From Catenovulum sediminis (GTDB lineage: Bacteria; Pseudomonadota; Gammaproteobacteria; Enterobacterales; Alteromonadaceae): a DNA stretch of 64,000 nucleotides. The notes under the pieces were generated by a model, which saw only the letters and a program-made list of their open reading frames with translations, was not told the DNA's origin and did no database searches. Location: the NCBI RefSeq assembly GCF_040270295.1, contig NZ_JBELOE010000152.1, one strand, 5' to 3'. Positions within the stretch are counted from its first letter, which is position 1, and every line of letters starts with the position of its first letter. A program made the translations under genes and the position numbers. Of the stretch, positions 26,652 to 35,185 are shown one piece after another.

Positions 26652-27404
26652 TTAACTGGCGGGGAATAGTTTATCCCGTAGATTTCTCCACAGATCATGG
26701 TAAGCGGTAAACACGGGTTTACCGCTTGCAAATTCACCCAATGGCATTCTATGTTCTCCCATTTTTTCGACATCAGCTGAAAAAGGAATGTGAGTCGGTA
26801 AAAATTGCGGATATTCTTTAAACAGTCTTTGCATTGTTTCTGCGTGTAAATGTTTTTGTTTTTGTACCATTGAGAAATAGGGGGTTATTTTCTCCTGCGG
26901 TAATTCGCGCTGAGTAAAGTATTGGTAGAGTTGAACTAAAGTACGTTCTGAAAGTGTGGTCGGTATAACCGGGACTAAAATCAAATCACTGGCGACAAAA
27001 ATACTTTGCGATAAATTGCTGATGGTGGGGGGGCAATCTAATATGACTAAATCGTATTGTTTTTTAAAACCTTTTAAAACTTTATACAGGCTTTTTTCAG
27101 AGTCTTTGTTTTCTTCCAAAACCAGATCAAAGTTTCGAAAAGAAAAATGTGCCGGTAACACGTCTAAGTTTTCATAATCAGCTGATTTGATGTGTTTTAA
27201 TAAATTTTTATGCGCTTCGAAAAACGCTTGTTCCCATGATTTTTTTTTGCTTTTCACGCGAAAGTAAAATGAAGATGCACCCTGCGGGTCTAAATCTATT
27301 AACAGCGTTTTGTAGCCGGCTTGCGCAGCTGACCAAGCCAAGTTGACTGCACTGGCAGTTTTTCCGACACCGCCTTTCATGCTGTAGCAGGCAATCGTTT
27401 TCAT
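26652..27404 (-). CDS. Orphan ParA/Soj-family ATPase
   Basis: 250-aa deviant Walker-A ATPase: KGGVGKT at 10-16, LLIDLDPQGASS (Walker A') and VILDCPPTI (Walker B). The ParA fold covers the full length, and there is no N-terminal HTH. No parB-like gene adjoins it, so it is not a chromosome or plasmid partition cassette. Orphan ParA-like ATPases often position protein cargos on the nucleoid. It is the last gene of the operon with the CHAD, LOV kinase and binding-protein genes, 22 bases from the CHAD gene. Confidence 0.88.
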   Translation of the reverse strand: MKTIACYSMKGGVGKTASAVNLAWSAAQAGYKTLLIDLDPQGASSFYFRVKSKKKSWEQAFFEAHKNLLKHIKSADYENLDVLPAHFSFRNFDLVLEENKDSEKSLYKVLKGFKKQYDLVILDCPPTISNLSQSIFVASDLILVPVIPTTLSERTLVQLYQYFTQRELPQEKITPYFSMVQKQKHLHAETMQRLFKEYPQFLPTHIPFSADVEKMGEHRMPLGEFASGKPVFTAYHDLWRNLRDKLFPAS

Positions 27405-27426
27405 TTTTATCCTCTTTTTATTAGTG

Positions 27427-28386
27427 TTAAATTTGTGAGCTCAGTTGAGCTATTAATTTTTGCGTTTTTTTATTGGCAAACTTAGCAAAGCCGTGTTTGA
27501 TTTTAGTTTTTAGTTTATTTTGCTGCTTACTCAGTTTTTTGGTTAATGCATTGATGGCTTGATGCCGCTTTTCTGATGCGTCATATTGTTCAGAAAGGTG
27601 TATGAGTTTTTCTTTTTGCACTGAATAGTCATTGAATTGCCCTAATAGGTTCTGCAATTTTTTGAGCTTTTTTTGTAGTTTGATTGCTTTTTTATGATTG
27701 GGTAGTAATTGTAAAAACTCACTTAAATAACGCAGTTTTTTGCATTTGAGTCGGAGTTGGTGAAACTTTTTGTCAGCGCTTTTCGTATCGATTTTCTGCC
27801 CTTTTTTGACTATTTTTTGATAAACCTCAGGGACAAGCTCATGCAAACACAGGGTAAATGTTTTATAGGTATCTTGCTGTGAAACAAGGTTAAAAGCATG
27901 ATGGATTTCGTCTAATTTTTTTTTGTATTGTGGGCTGGAAAACCAATTTTGTATGCGTTTGTGATACTGTTTTTGCTGCGTGCCGACCTCGCTATAAAGC
28001 TGTTTTAGACAGCTATGATGTTTTGCTTTTATGGCTTTGTAGAATGTCTGTTGGGTATCTAAAAATACATCTAAATCTCTAAGCTCATTCGTTTGGCGAG
28101 CTACAAATCCTAAATGATGTGACAATAAAGCGTATTGGGTCGGTGGAAATTCGTTTTTCAGTAAACTTAATAAAGCTCTAATTTTTCTTAAGCTTACACG
28201 ATATTGATGGATCGCTTCTATATCATAATTTTTCTCTTGTTGAGCCTTGTTTTCTTGCTCTCTTGCTTGTTGTAGATAATGCTCAGCAAATATTGCAAAA
28301 GCCACCAATACCGGCTCATCACCGGTGATATGCAGGGTTTGAACGCTTAAATCAGTGCTCATTTTCGGATTATGCTCCACCATCAA
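27427..28386 (-). CDS. CHAD domain protein
   Basis: 319 aa (311 if ATG 28362 is used, which has GGAG 12 bases before it). An alpha-helical CHAD domain spans about 28-300. Conserved basic and His residues are visible (IHQYRVSLRKIRALLSLLK, LRDLDVFLD, KKFHQLRLKCKKLRYLSEFLQLL), in a very Lys-rich protein. CHAD domains bind inorganic polyphosphate and localise to polyP granules; no CYTH triphosphatase domain is fused. It sits between the LOV kinase (20-base gap) and parA, suggesting cotranscription. Confidence 0.9.
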   Translation of the reverse strand: MMVEHNPKMSTDLSVQTLHITGDEPVLVAFAIFAEHYLQQAREQENKAQQEKNYDIEAIHQYRVSLRKIRALLSLLKNEFPPTQYALLSHHLGFVARQTNELRDLDVFLDTQQTFYKAIKAKHHSCLKQLYSEVGTQQKQYHKRIQNWFSSPQYKKKLDEIHHAFNLVSQQDTYKTFTLCLHELVPEVYQKIVKKGQKIDTKSADKKFHQLRLKCKKLRYLSEFLQLLPNHKKAIKLQKKLKKLQNLLGQFNDYSVQKEKLIHLSEQYDASEKRHQAINALTKKLSKQQNKLKTKIKHGFAKFANKKTQKLIAQLSSQI

Positions 28387-28406
28387 ACAGCTATACTTAT
28401 TTAAAG

Positions 28407-31400
28407 TTAGTTGTCGTCTGCGGCTTTCGCAAGATTAGCTTTTTCAAATAACCACTTTTGTAATATTTCAGCTAAATTATCTGGGTTTATGGGTTTTACA
28501 ATATAATCGTCCATGCCAACCGCAAGACATTTTTCTCTGTCGCCTTTCATTGCATTTGCAGTCATCGCTACAATGGGGATGTGTTGCAGTTGTGGTTGAG
28601 CATTCAAGCGGATTTGTTGGGTGGCTTGATAGCCGTCCATAACCGGCATTTGGCAATCCATCAATATCAATTGATATCTGTCGGTTTGTTTATTCAGTTT
28701 TTCGATGGCTTGTTGACCATTTTCAGCGATTTCTACTTTAACACCAAATGGTTGCAGCATGGCAAGTGCTACTTGCTGGTTGATTTCGTTATCTTCAACT
28801 AACAGGATAGTGTAATTTTCTGTGTGCCCAGTATCGATTTGTTCGCTAGCGCTCGATGTCTCTGCCTGCTTGTCTGAGTTTTCGTTGTTATCATGGTGAA
28901 AAATTGCGTCACATAATTGTTGTTTACGGTAAGGATAAGGCAGCCGGTGTATATTTTCATTAAAGGTTCTTTTAAGCGGACGGTTAACTTGCTTTGACAG
29001 GTCGGTAAACTGAATGAGTTTGCAGTGCCCTGAGAGCGCTAAAGATTGTAAAGACGCTTCAATGTTATGCGCTTGCATTCTTTCTTGCTCGTGTGCTTTG
29101 GTTTTGCGGATGTCTTGCGTTTTTGGTGGGTCTAATAACAAAATATAGCTGTATTCGCTAGGTTGCTGTTGGATCATACTGAAAAACACATCTTGTGTAT
29201 TTGCTTCTTGCACGCAAGCTTGCCATTTTTCCAGCTGTTGCTTTAGAATTTGAGATTTAGAATTGTTGGTTGTGTAAATTAGAATCTTGGCACCTTGTAA
29301 ATTTGGCACTTGCTGCTGTTGGGATTGAGTGTCTAGCAATTGTATTTTAAAAGTAAAACAACTTCCTTTTCCGAGTTGGCTATTTACCTTAATCTCTCCT
29401 CCCATTAATTCACATAGATGTTTACTGATTGCTAAACCTAAACCAGAGCCACCATATTTACGCGTGGTTGAACTATCAACTTGGGTGAAAGAGTCAAATA
29501 AAGTTTGTACTTTGTGTTCTGGAATGCCAATACCTGAATCTTCTACATCACAGCATAAGGTAAAACGGCCAGCCAGCTGTTGGATTTCATCTTGCTCAAT
29601 ATGGGCGGTCACTTTTACTACGCCTGTCTCACTGAATTTTATTGCATTGCCTAATAAATTTGTCAATATTTGCCGAATTCTACTTGGGTCTCCAATCACA
29701 TTTTGTTTGTCTATTGGCGTGGTGTCTATCAGTAAATCTAACCCTTTTTTTTGTGCTTTTGTTGCTAAAGTTTGAATAACGCTCTCTAATAACTCACACA
29801 AATCAAATTCAATACGTTCTATATCTAGCTTGCCCGCTTCAATTTTAGAAAAGTCGAGAATATCGTCTAATAATACTAAAAGTGAGCGCGCGCTTTGCTG
29901 CGCTAAACTGGCATATTCACGTTGTTGATTGGTCAGTTGGCTATCAATTAAAATACTTAGCATGCCCAGTACGCCATTCATTGGAGTCCGTATTTCATGG
30001 CTCATGCTGGCCAAAAATTCAGATTTTAAGCGTGTCGATTCTTGTGCTTGCTCAAGCGCTAGTTGCCGCTCTTTTATGGCTTCTTGCAGTTTGATTTCCG
30101 CGAAAACTTGTGCGCTGATATCACTTTGTATACCTAAAAAGTGAGTGACTTCACCTTGTATATTATGCACCGGGGTAATTGACAACTGGTTGTAAAACAG
30201 CTCACCATTTTTACGATAATTTTCTACACGAATATCAATTTTTGACTGTGTGTTAAGTGCATTTGATATTTTGGTTAATGCTTGTTTAGAGGTTGCTTCA
30301 CCTTGTAAAAAGCGACAGTTTTTACCTAATACTTCCTCTTTTGTATAACCGGTTATTTTTTCAAATGCGGCATTTACATAAATAACCGGGAGATCGGCTT
30401 GCTTGGCGTCTACAATGATGATCCCGGTACTGGCCGCTTCAATTGCGCGTTGCCGGATATGTAAGTCTTGTTCAATTTTGTGTGTTTTAGTGACATCAGA
30501 ACCAACTAAAATAAAACCATCTATTTGATTATTTTGATCTACGTAGTGACTCCTGCTCCAGTGAAAAAATAGCGTTTCTAACGTATCTTGCGAAGAAAAT
30601 TGGTAACTGGCGTTAAATTCTAATAGATTTTGCGATGCTTGTAGTATTTGCTCGTGCTTGTCTTTTGGCATTAATAGGTCAAATACTTTATCGGGAGAAA
30701 TTTTCAGTTTATCTGTTAGCTCTAAGAGGGCTTTATTATTTAATTTTACCTGTCCACTTAGATCAAAAACCACTAAAACTTCGTTAATTGAGTTGATAAT
30801 ATTTTCGAAATAGTCTTTTGAGATAGAAGTTATTGTTAGATCATTTAGCAATGCAGAAAATTCATTTCTAAGTTGATGAAGCTCGGAGATATTGACCGAT
30901 TTTGGTAGGTTCGTTGATACGGTTGAGTTTTTTAATTGTCGAATGGCATACAAAAACTCATTGAGTGTGTTTGACGAAACACTGGCCGATAATGCAATGC
31001 TAAACCAAATTGAAAAGCACAGAGTAAGAATAACGCTGACGATCGCAAGGATAAAAACTATCCACTCTAATGCGGTATACATCTGTTTTTGCAGGTTGAT
31101 TATAGTGTTGCCATATTTATCTGTATTTTGATAAATATGCCAGTTGCTATAATCTAGTTCGTTAAAGTCTTCAAGTAAATTGGCAATGCTTGAGTTGCTG
31201 CTATAGAGCACTTTATTATCTTTATTCACGTAGACCAATTGGTTTTTTGAATGCTCTAAATAGATATGCTTAGCGATTTCTCGCCATGGCACGTGAGCAA
31301 ATATGGTACCTTCTGGTAATGTGGATAATAAAACTGGTGTGGCGAAGTAAGCGCCATCTTTATTGAGTTTTTGATAATACTCTCCATCAATTAAGACAGT

Positions 31401-31799
31401 TTCAATCCACTCTTGCTTTGCAAACCCTATATCACCTCTAGCTGCTATTAGGTTGCCTTGAAAATCGGTTAAGCCCACTTTCGCCAGTTTGTAACCACCT
31501 AACCTGAATGAGTTAAAAAACATAGAGATGTATTGATCTCGGTTTTGTAAGTCGATTAGGCTATTTATGATTAAGTCATTACTCGCTAAACTTTCCAATT
31601 GAGCTTTGACTGCATTAAGCTCTCTTTCTAATTGTTGAGTAAATTGAGCATTAGTTTGTCGTTGCGCTTCTGTAAATTGCTGATTGGCAACATATTGTAT
31701 CGCGAATATAAATACTAGGATTAAGATAAAAATAAGGGCTGATACTTTGGGTAAAGTATGCTCTAGGACATATCTCCTTAAACTGGGGCGTCGTTGCAT
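28407..31799 (-). CDS. LOV-domain hybrid histidine kinase
   Basis: 1130-aa membrane kinase: TM1 about 18-38, a periplasmic domain (39-243), TM2 about 244-268, a PAS-like region (about 328-440), a LOV domain (about 445-565), coiled coil, HisKA with H601 (MSHEIRTPMNG), HATPase (GNAIKF, EDSGIGIP, GGSGLGLAIS), a degenerate receiver (836-960) and an intact receiver (995-1115; D1048). The LOV domain has GKNCRFLQG with adduct Cys495 and the flavin contacts Q499, N527, N537 and Q558, all spaced as in plant LOV2. It should sense blue light through FMN. No Hpt domain is present. Start ATG 31799 has AAGGAT before it and follows the binding-protein stop by 2 bases. Confidence 0.93.
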   Translation of the reverse strand: MQRRPSLRRYVLEHTLPKVSALIFILILVFIFAIQYVANQQFTEAQRQTNAQFTQQLERELNAVKAQLESLASNDLIINSLIDLQNRDQYISMFFNSFRLGGYKLAKVGLTDFQGNLIAARGDIGFAKQEWIETVLIDGEYYQKLNKDGAYFATPVLLSTLPEGTIFAHVPWREIAKHIYLEHSKNQLVYVNKDNKVLYSSNSSIANLLEDFNELDYSNWHIYQNTDKYGNTIINLQKQMYTALEWIVFILAIVSVILTLCFSIWFSIALSASVSSNTLNEFLYAIRQLKNSTVSTNLPKSVNISELHQLRNEFSALLNDLTITSISKDYFENIINSINEVLVVFDLSGQVKLNNKALLELTDKLKISPDKVFDLLMPKDKHEQILQASQNLLEFNASYQFSSQDTLETLFFHWSRSHYVDQNNQIDGFILVGSDVTKTHKIEQDLHIRQRAIEAASTGIIIVDAKQADLPVIYVNAAFEKITGYTKEEVLGKNCRFLQGEATSKQALTKISNALNTQSKIDIRVENYRKNGELFYNQLSITPVHNIQGEVTHFLGIQSDISAQVFAEIKLQEAIKERQLALEQAQESTRLKSEFLASMSHEIRTPMNGVLGMLSILIDSQLTNQQREYASLAQQSARSLLVLLDDILDFSKIEAGKLDIERIEFDLCELLESVIQTLATKAQKKGLDLLIDTTPIDKQNVIGDPSRIRQILTNLLGNAIKFSETGVVKVTAHIEQDEIQQLAGRFTLCCDVEDSGIGIPEHKVQTLFDSFTQVDSSTTRKYGGSGLGLAISKHLCELMGGEIKVNSQLGKGSCFTFKIQLLDTQSQQQQVPNLQGAKILIYTTNNSKSQILKQQLEKWQACVQEANTQDVFFSMIQQQPSEYSYILLLDPPKTQDIRKTKAHEQERMQAHNIEASLQSLALSGHCKLIQFTDLSKQVNRPLKRTFNENIHRLPYPYRKQQLCDAIFHHDNNENSDKQAETSSASEQIDTGHTENYTILLVEDNEINQQVALAMLQPFGVKVEIAENGQQAIEKLNKQTDRYQLILMDCQMPVMDGYQATQQIRLNAQPQLQHIPIVAMTANAMKGDREKCLAVGMDDYIVKPINPDNLAEILQKWLFEKANLAKAADDN

Positions 31800-31801
31800 C
31801 G

Positions 31802-32986
31802 CTAATTATCCTTAAAGCTAACTGGAACGATGTAGCCTTGTTGGTCAAATCCGCACATTTGATAATCTTCGGGGGTTAATGCATCGTGCTGGGCTGGGCT
31901 AAAAGGAAGCTGGTAATGTTTAACTATACCGACGTGTGATGTAATATTTTCTAACGCTTTTTGTATTTTACGACTATCAAATGAATCAGCTGCGATGACA
32001 GCCTTGGCTAATAGTTTAACTAAATCGTAGGCGTGTGCGGTCCCTGCGGGGGAGGGGAGGCTTTTGGCCGTTATACTTTCATCGTACTTTTTTTTGTATT
32101 GAGCTAGTAATTGTTGATTGGTTTCTTTGGAAAAAGGCTTTAAAAAAGAATAGGTTTGTAAGAATGATAGTTTAACTTTTTGCAGGTTTTCAATTTTGGC
32201 AAGCTGGACAAAGTTGCCACCCGTTATACCCCAGTGAGAAATAATGGGTTTGCGCTGTTCTTTTGGCAGTGACGCCATACCTTTGATGACTTCGGCGCCT
32301 TCTGGCGAATTCGCGACCAATATGATGGCGTCAGTATCACTTTTCGCGATTCTTTGGGTTGTAAGTTGCAGGTTTTGATCGCGCCAATTAAACCATTCAA
32401 TATGGTTAATGTTTAGATTGAGTTGTTTTGCAGCCTTTTGTATGGAGGATTTATTTGAACGGCCCCATCCTGTATTTTCAAGCAATAAAGTAATCGTTTT
32501 ATAGTGCTGCGCTTTAGCATGCTGTAAAAGAACTTGACCTGCATCTGCATCCCGCACGGACACTCTAAATACATAATTCGGTAGATATCCATTGTCGACA
32601 ATGGGGGTGCCTGCTGCCCATGGAACTAAAAATACCAGCTTATGTTGATGGATAAACTCAAGTTCATTGAGTACGACTGGGGTGTGCACGCCGCCCAATA
32701 TCGCTATCACTTTGTTATTGTTGGCAAATGACTTGAGGTTAAACAAACCTCTGGCTGGGTTTCCTCTATGGTCTTTAGCCAGCAACTTAACTGATTTACC
32801 TAGCAATCCACCTTGTAGGTTAATTTCATCAATTGCTATTTCCGCCCCTCTTTTGATCGCTAGCCCGCCTTCAGCTGCAACAGCTGAAAGATCGGCGTCT
32901 AAGCCGATATATACATAGTGATCATCAGCTCGTATGGTAAAACTGACAAGTAAAATGAAAATAGAAAATATATTAAATACTTGCAT
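31802..32986 (-). CDS. Periplasmic binding protein (branched-chain amino acid/urea type)
   Basis: 394 aa from ATG 32986; the frame is open to a TTG at 33010. A signal peptide (about 1-20, FNIFSIFILLVSFTIRA-DD) is followed by a two-lobed Peripla_BP_6 fold (YVYIGLDADLSAVAAEGGLAIKRGAEIAIDEINLQGG, GGVHTPVVLNELEFIHQHKLVFLVPWAAGTP). No permease or ATPase genes adjoin it, so it is not part of an ABC importer here. It lies directly upstream of the LOV hybrid kinase with a 2-base gap, a LuxP-LuxQ-like arrangement in which a binding protein signals to a membrane kinase. The ligand is not identifiable. Confidence 0.88.
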   Translation of the reverse strand: MQVFNIFSIFILLVSFTIRADDHYVYIGLDADLSAVAAEGGLAIKRGAEIAIDEINLQGGLLGKSVKLLAKDHRGNPARGLFNLKSFANNNKVIAILGGVHTPVVLNELEFIHQHKLVFLVPWAAGTPIVDNGYLPNYVFRVSVRDADAGQVLLQHAKAQHYKTITLLLENTGWGRSNKSSIQKAAKQLNLNINHIEWFNWRDQNLQLTTQRIAKSDTDAIILVANSPEGAEVIKGMASLPKEQRKPIISHWGITGGNFVQLAKIENLQKVKLSFLQTYSFLKPFSKETNQQLLAQYKKKYDESITAKSLPSPAGTAHAYDLVKLLAKAVIAADSFDSRKIQKALENITSHVGIVKHYQLPFSPAQHDALTPEDYQMCGFDQQGYIVPVSFKDN

Positions 32987-33065
32987 CTCTATGGCACTAA
33001 AGTGAATCAACTAAGTCAATGCTAAGTATAGACTTTGTTGGTTAAAGTGTAGTCAAAAGTACTGT

Positions 33066-33086
33066 AAAAAAGCTCGAAAACGAGCT
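33066..33086 (-). terminator. Intrinsic terminator after the DUF3833 gene
   Basis: On the minus strand AGCTCG-TTTT-CGAGCT is followed at once by TTTTTT (33066-33071): a textbook Rho-independent terminator 33 bases past the DUF3833 stop. It separates the DUF2878-DUF3833 pair from the binding-protein operon, whose promoter must lie in 32987-33065. Confidence 0.9.
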
Positions 33087-33118
33087 GTAACTCTTGCTGT
33101 AAATAAAAATCTTGTGCT

Positions 33119-33721
33119 TTATTGTTTATGAGTCGAGCAGTCAGTCGCCAGACTTACCTTGTCATATGCATCAGACTCTTTTGCAAAGAATAATGTCAAC
33201 TCAGCAACCTGTACTCCAAATTTACTGATAGTGGAGCGGTTAAAAACATGCGTTTTATCAATCTGGTACATCCAATCGTCTATCGTAAAAATTCGGGTCG
33301 TGTCGTCCATCGAGATTTGTAGTTGATATTTTAAATTAACAGCAGAACCTTTCTGATAAATGCTTGCAACGCCTTCAACATCATTAGCGCGCCCTTCGTA
33401 TAAGCCATTTTTGATTTTATTGATGGTCCATATTCTTGTTTGTTTTTCACCATCGTCAAATTCAAATGATTCATGCAAAGTACCGATATTGTCTTGCCAG
33501 CAGGCTTTTATATCAACGACAAAATGACGTGTTTTTTTGCCCTTAACATTTTGTAGCATGCCCCAAGCCTTAATTTTGCCTGTAAAATAGTTTTCGAGTT
33601 TGAACTCTGGAGCCGTGTTATCGTACTCTTTTATACTGGTTGAGCAGGCCGATAGAAAAAAAGCGGCAAAGATGTAAATCATTACTGTTTCAACGCGTTT
33701 TCTGGCGATTAAATGTATCAT
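33119..33721 (-). CDS. DUF3833 family lipoprotein
   Basis: 200 aa with a lipoprotein signal (lipobox FLSAC, Cys26). The start at 33721 is supported by its ATGA overlap with the previous stop; ATG 33682 is an alternative. The motif order (PEFKLENYFTGKIKAWGMLQ, WTINKIKNGLYEGRANDVEGVA, DDWMYQIDKTHVFNRSTISKFGV) matches DUF3833, a beta-rich envelope family of unknown function. DUF3833 genes often accompany DUF2878 and a cyclopropane fatty-acid synthase-like gene. Here only the DUF2878 gene is present. Confidence 0.88.
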   Translation of the reverse strand: MIHLIARKRVETVMIYIFAAFFLSACSTSIKEYDNTAPEFKLENYFTGKIKAWGMLQNVKGKKTRHFVVDIKACWQDNIGTLHESFEFDDGEKQTRIWTINKIKNGLYEGRANDVEGVASIYQKGSAVNLKYQLQISMDDTTRIFTIDDWMYQIDKTHVFNRSTISKFGVQVAELTLFFAKESDAYDKVSLATDCSTHKQ

Positions 33722-34239
33722 GCTGGTTTCCTTTTAAGTTGATTGTTTTTAAGGCGCTTAATCTCGACCGTTAAAAAAGCCATTATTGCTGACCATAAAA
33801 GGGCATAAATAGCTATGACTGTGTGGGTCGAATACGCGAAGTTAATGGCGCCTAATTGACTTCCGGACCAGTACGAAAGCGGTCCAAATATAGCCCCTAG
33901 CAAACAGGCTAAATAAATGTTTTTAAAAGCAAAAGAAAGCGCATTTAAAAGTGTTAACGAAAACGCCAGCCAAATACACCACAACCACAAAGGTAGTATA
34001 AAGTGCACTGACTGAGGTGCTGATATGATATCCAACTGAAACAATATCCCGTCGCTCAACAGTGCGAGTAATACAATCCGGCATGCGAGTTGTATATCGA
34101 GTGATTTGTTGTTACTGAAATAAAACATGGTGAATGACGCAGGGATAGCCACCCATAAACCTTGATTGGCAAAAATAGCACCGCTAAACCAAACAGTTTT
34201 AAACAGTAGAATATTTAGCCCAATTGAAAACCAGCGCAT
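33718..34239 (-). CDS. DUF2878 family membrane protein
   Basis: 173-aa inner-membrane protein with about 5-6 hydrophobic helices. PLWLWCIWLAFSLTLLNALSF and LGAIFGPLSYWSGSQLGAINF are the conserved DUF2878 signatures. Function is unknown. Its stop overlaps the start of the DUF3833 gene (ATGA), so the two proteins are probably made together. In other gammaproteobacteria this pair belongs to an operon with cyclopropane fatty-acid synthase and DUF1365 genes, sometimes under ChrR-RpoE-type control; those partners are absent here. Confidence 0.85.
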   Translation of the reverse strand: MRWFSIGLNILLFKTVWFSGAIFANQGLWVAIPASFTMFYFSNNKSLDIQLACRIVLLALLSDGILFQLDIISAPQSVHFILPLWLWCIWLAFSLTLLNALSFAFKNIYLACLLGAIFGPLSYWSGSQLGAINFAYSTHTVIAIYALLWSAIMAFLTVEIKRLKNNQLKRKPA

Positions 34240-34397
34240 ATGATTTACTCAAATTGCTATTGAGTTTATTGTTACGAAAGAGTCAGGTGAAGTGATCAGC
34301 GTGGTGGTTGTTTTATATTCTAGGTAGTAGGCAGGTTAGACTCAATATTTGCCAGTTGAGGATACTTATGGCGTGTTGTAATATTGAGCTTTATTTG

Positions 34398-34425
34398 AGC
34401 ATGAGCTGTAATGACAGCTCATGCT
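34398..34425 (-). terminator. Hairpin after the sulfotransferase gene
   Basis: A perfect 12-bp stem, AGCATGAGCTGT (34398-34409) with ACAGCTCATGCT (34414-34425) and an AATG loop, begins 29 bases past the minus-strand stop. The better T-run (TTTT) follows on the plus strand, so the direction of termination is unclear. The rest of 34240-34453 shows no gene; it must hold the DUF2878 promoter. Confidence 0.65.
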
Positions 34426-34453
34426 TTTGGCGATACGCTCAAAATTATTATAA

Positions 34454-35074
34454 TTAAGACTTAAATAAAGAAGCAACCTTAGATAATAGGCTCGGCTTTT
34501 GATAGCGGCCTTTGTTTGCATGCGGGAAGGCTTGATCTGGGATTTTTTTCTGCAAAAATTGACACAATTCTGGCCAACCGTCGCCTTGCTCCCAATTGAC
34601 AACCAGCAAATCATCTGGTCGATCTGCGAAATAGGCTTTTACCTCTTGGTTGTGTTGTTGATATCGGGCTAATAGCATTTCTTTGTTGACATCAGGAAAA
34701 GGGAGATTATACAGCGTGCTTCTTATTTGATTCATTTCTTCACTGGCTTCACCTAATTTCTCCAACATGTTGGTATAACTGGCTACCCACTTTTCTGGCG
34801 CGCGCTCAGTTAGAATAAATTTGCTGTTGGGAAATTGTTTATCCAGTTCTTTATATATTACGATCCAAGGCCAGTCCTCAAATGATTCGTATCGTGCAAC
34901 TGTTTGAAATACCGGAGTCAGATCACCTGTTTGCAGGTGCTTTACCAGCTCTAGATCCTGACTTTGGTGATCGTAGCCTAGTTGCTCTAAACAGCTGCCC
35001 AAGGTGGTTGTGCCCGTTTTTGCCCATCCGATGCCAAATACTTTCAATTTAGTGCTCCATTTTTCTATACGCAT
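34454..35074 (-). CDS. Sulfotransferase family protein
   Basis: 206-aa P-loop sulfotransferase-like enzyme. VFGIGWAKTGTTTLGSCLEQLGY (about 12-34) is the 5'-phosphosulfate loop for PAPS, and SKFILTERAPEKWVASYTNM is the 3'-phosphate site with its conserved Arg and Ser. It would move sulfate from PAPS to a hydroxyl, plausibly on the exopolysaccharide made by the nearby XrtA locus, though no substrate is proven. It is monocistronic and divergent from the deacetylase-like gene, with a 111-bp promoter space. Confidence 0.85.
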   Translation of the reverse strand: MRIEKWSTKLKVFGIGWAKTGTTTLGSCLEQLGYDHQSQDLELVKHLQTGDLTPVFQTVARYESFEDWPWIVIYKELDKQFPNSKFILTERAPEKWVASYTNMLEKLGEASEEMNQIRSTLYNLPFPDVNKEMLLARYQQHNQEVKAYFADRPDDLLVVNWEQGDGWPELCQFLQKKIPDQAFPHANKGRYQKPSLLSKVASLFKS

Positions 35075-35185
35075 AAACTCAATGTTCGGTTATGCTATTA
35101 TGATAACTTACTGAGCAGAGTATACTAAGCTGCAAGTTAAATAATCAATTTATTTGCTGATTCGAAAATACTAATGGACTGAGCT

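Noticed and set aside
26652..27404. Plasmid- or chromosome-type parAB partition locus
   Set aside because: No parB-like gene or parS-like repeats accompany this ParA homologue.
31802..32986. ABC importer operon around the periplasmic binding protein
   Set aside because: No permease or ATP-binding subunit lies on either side; the neighbours are a kinase and a DUF3833 lipoprotein gene.
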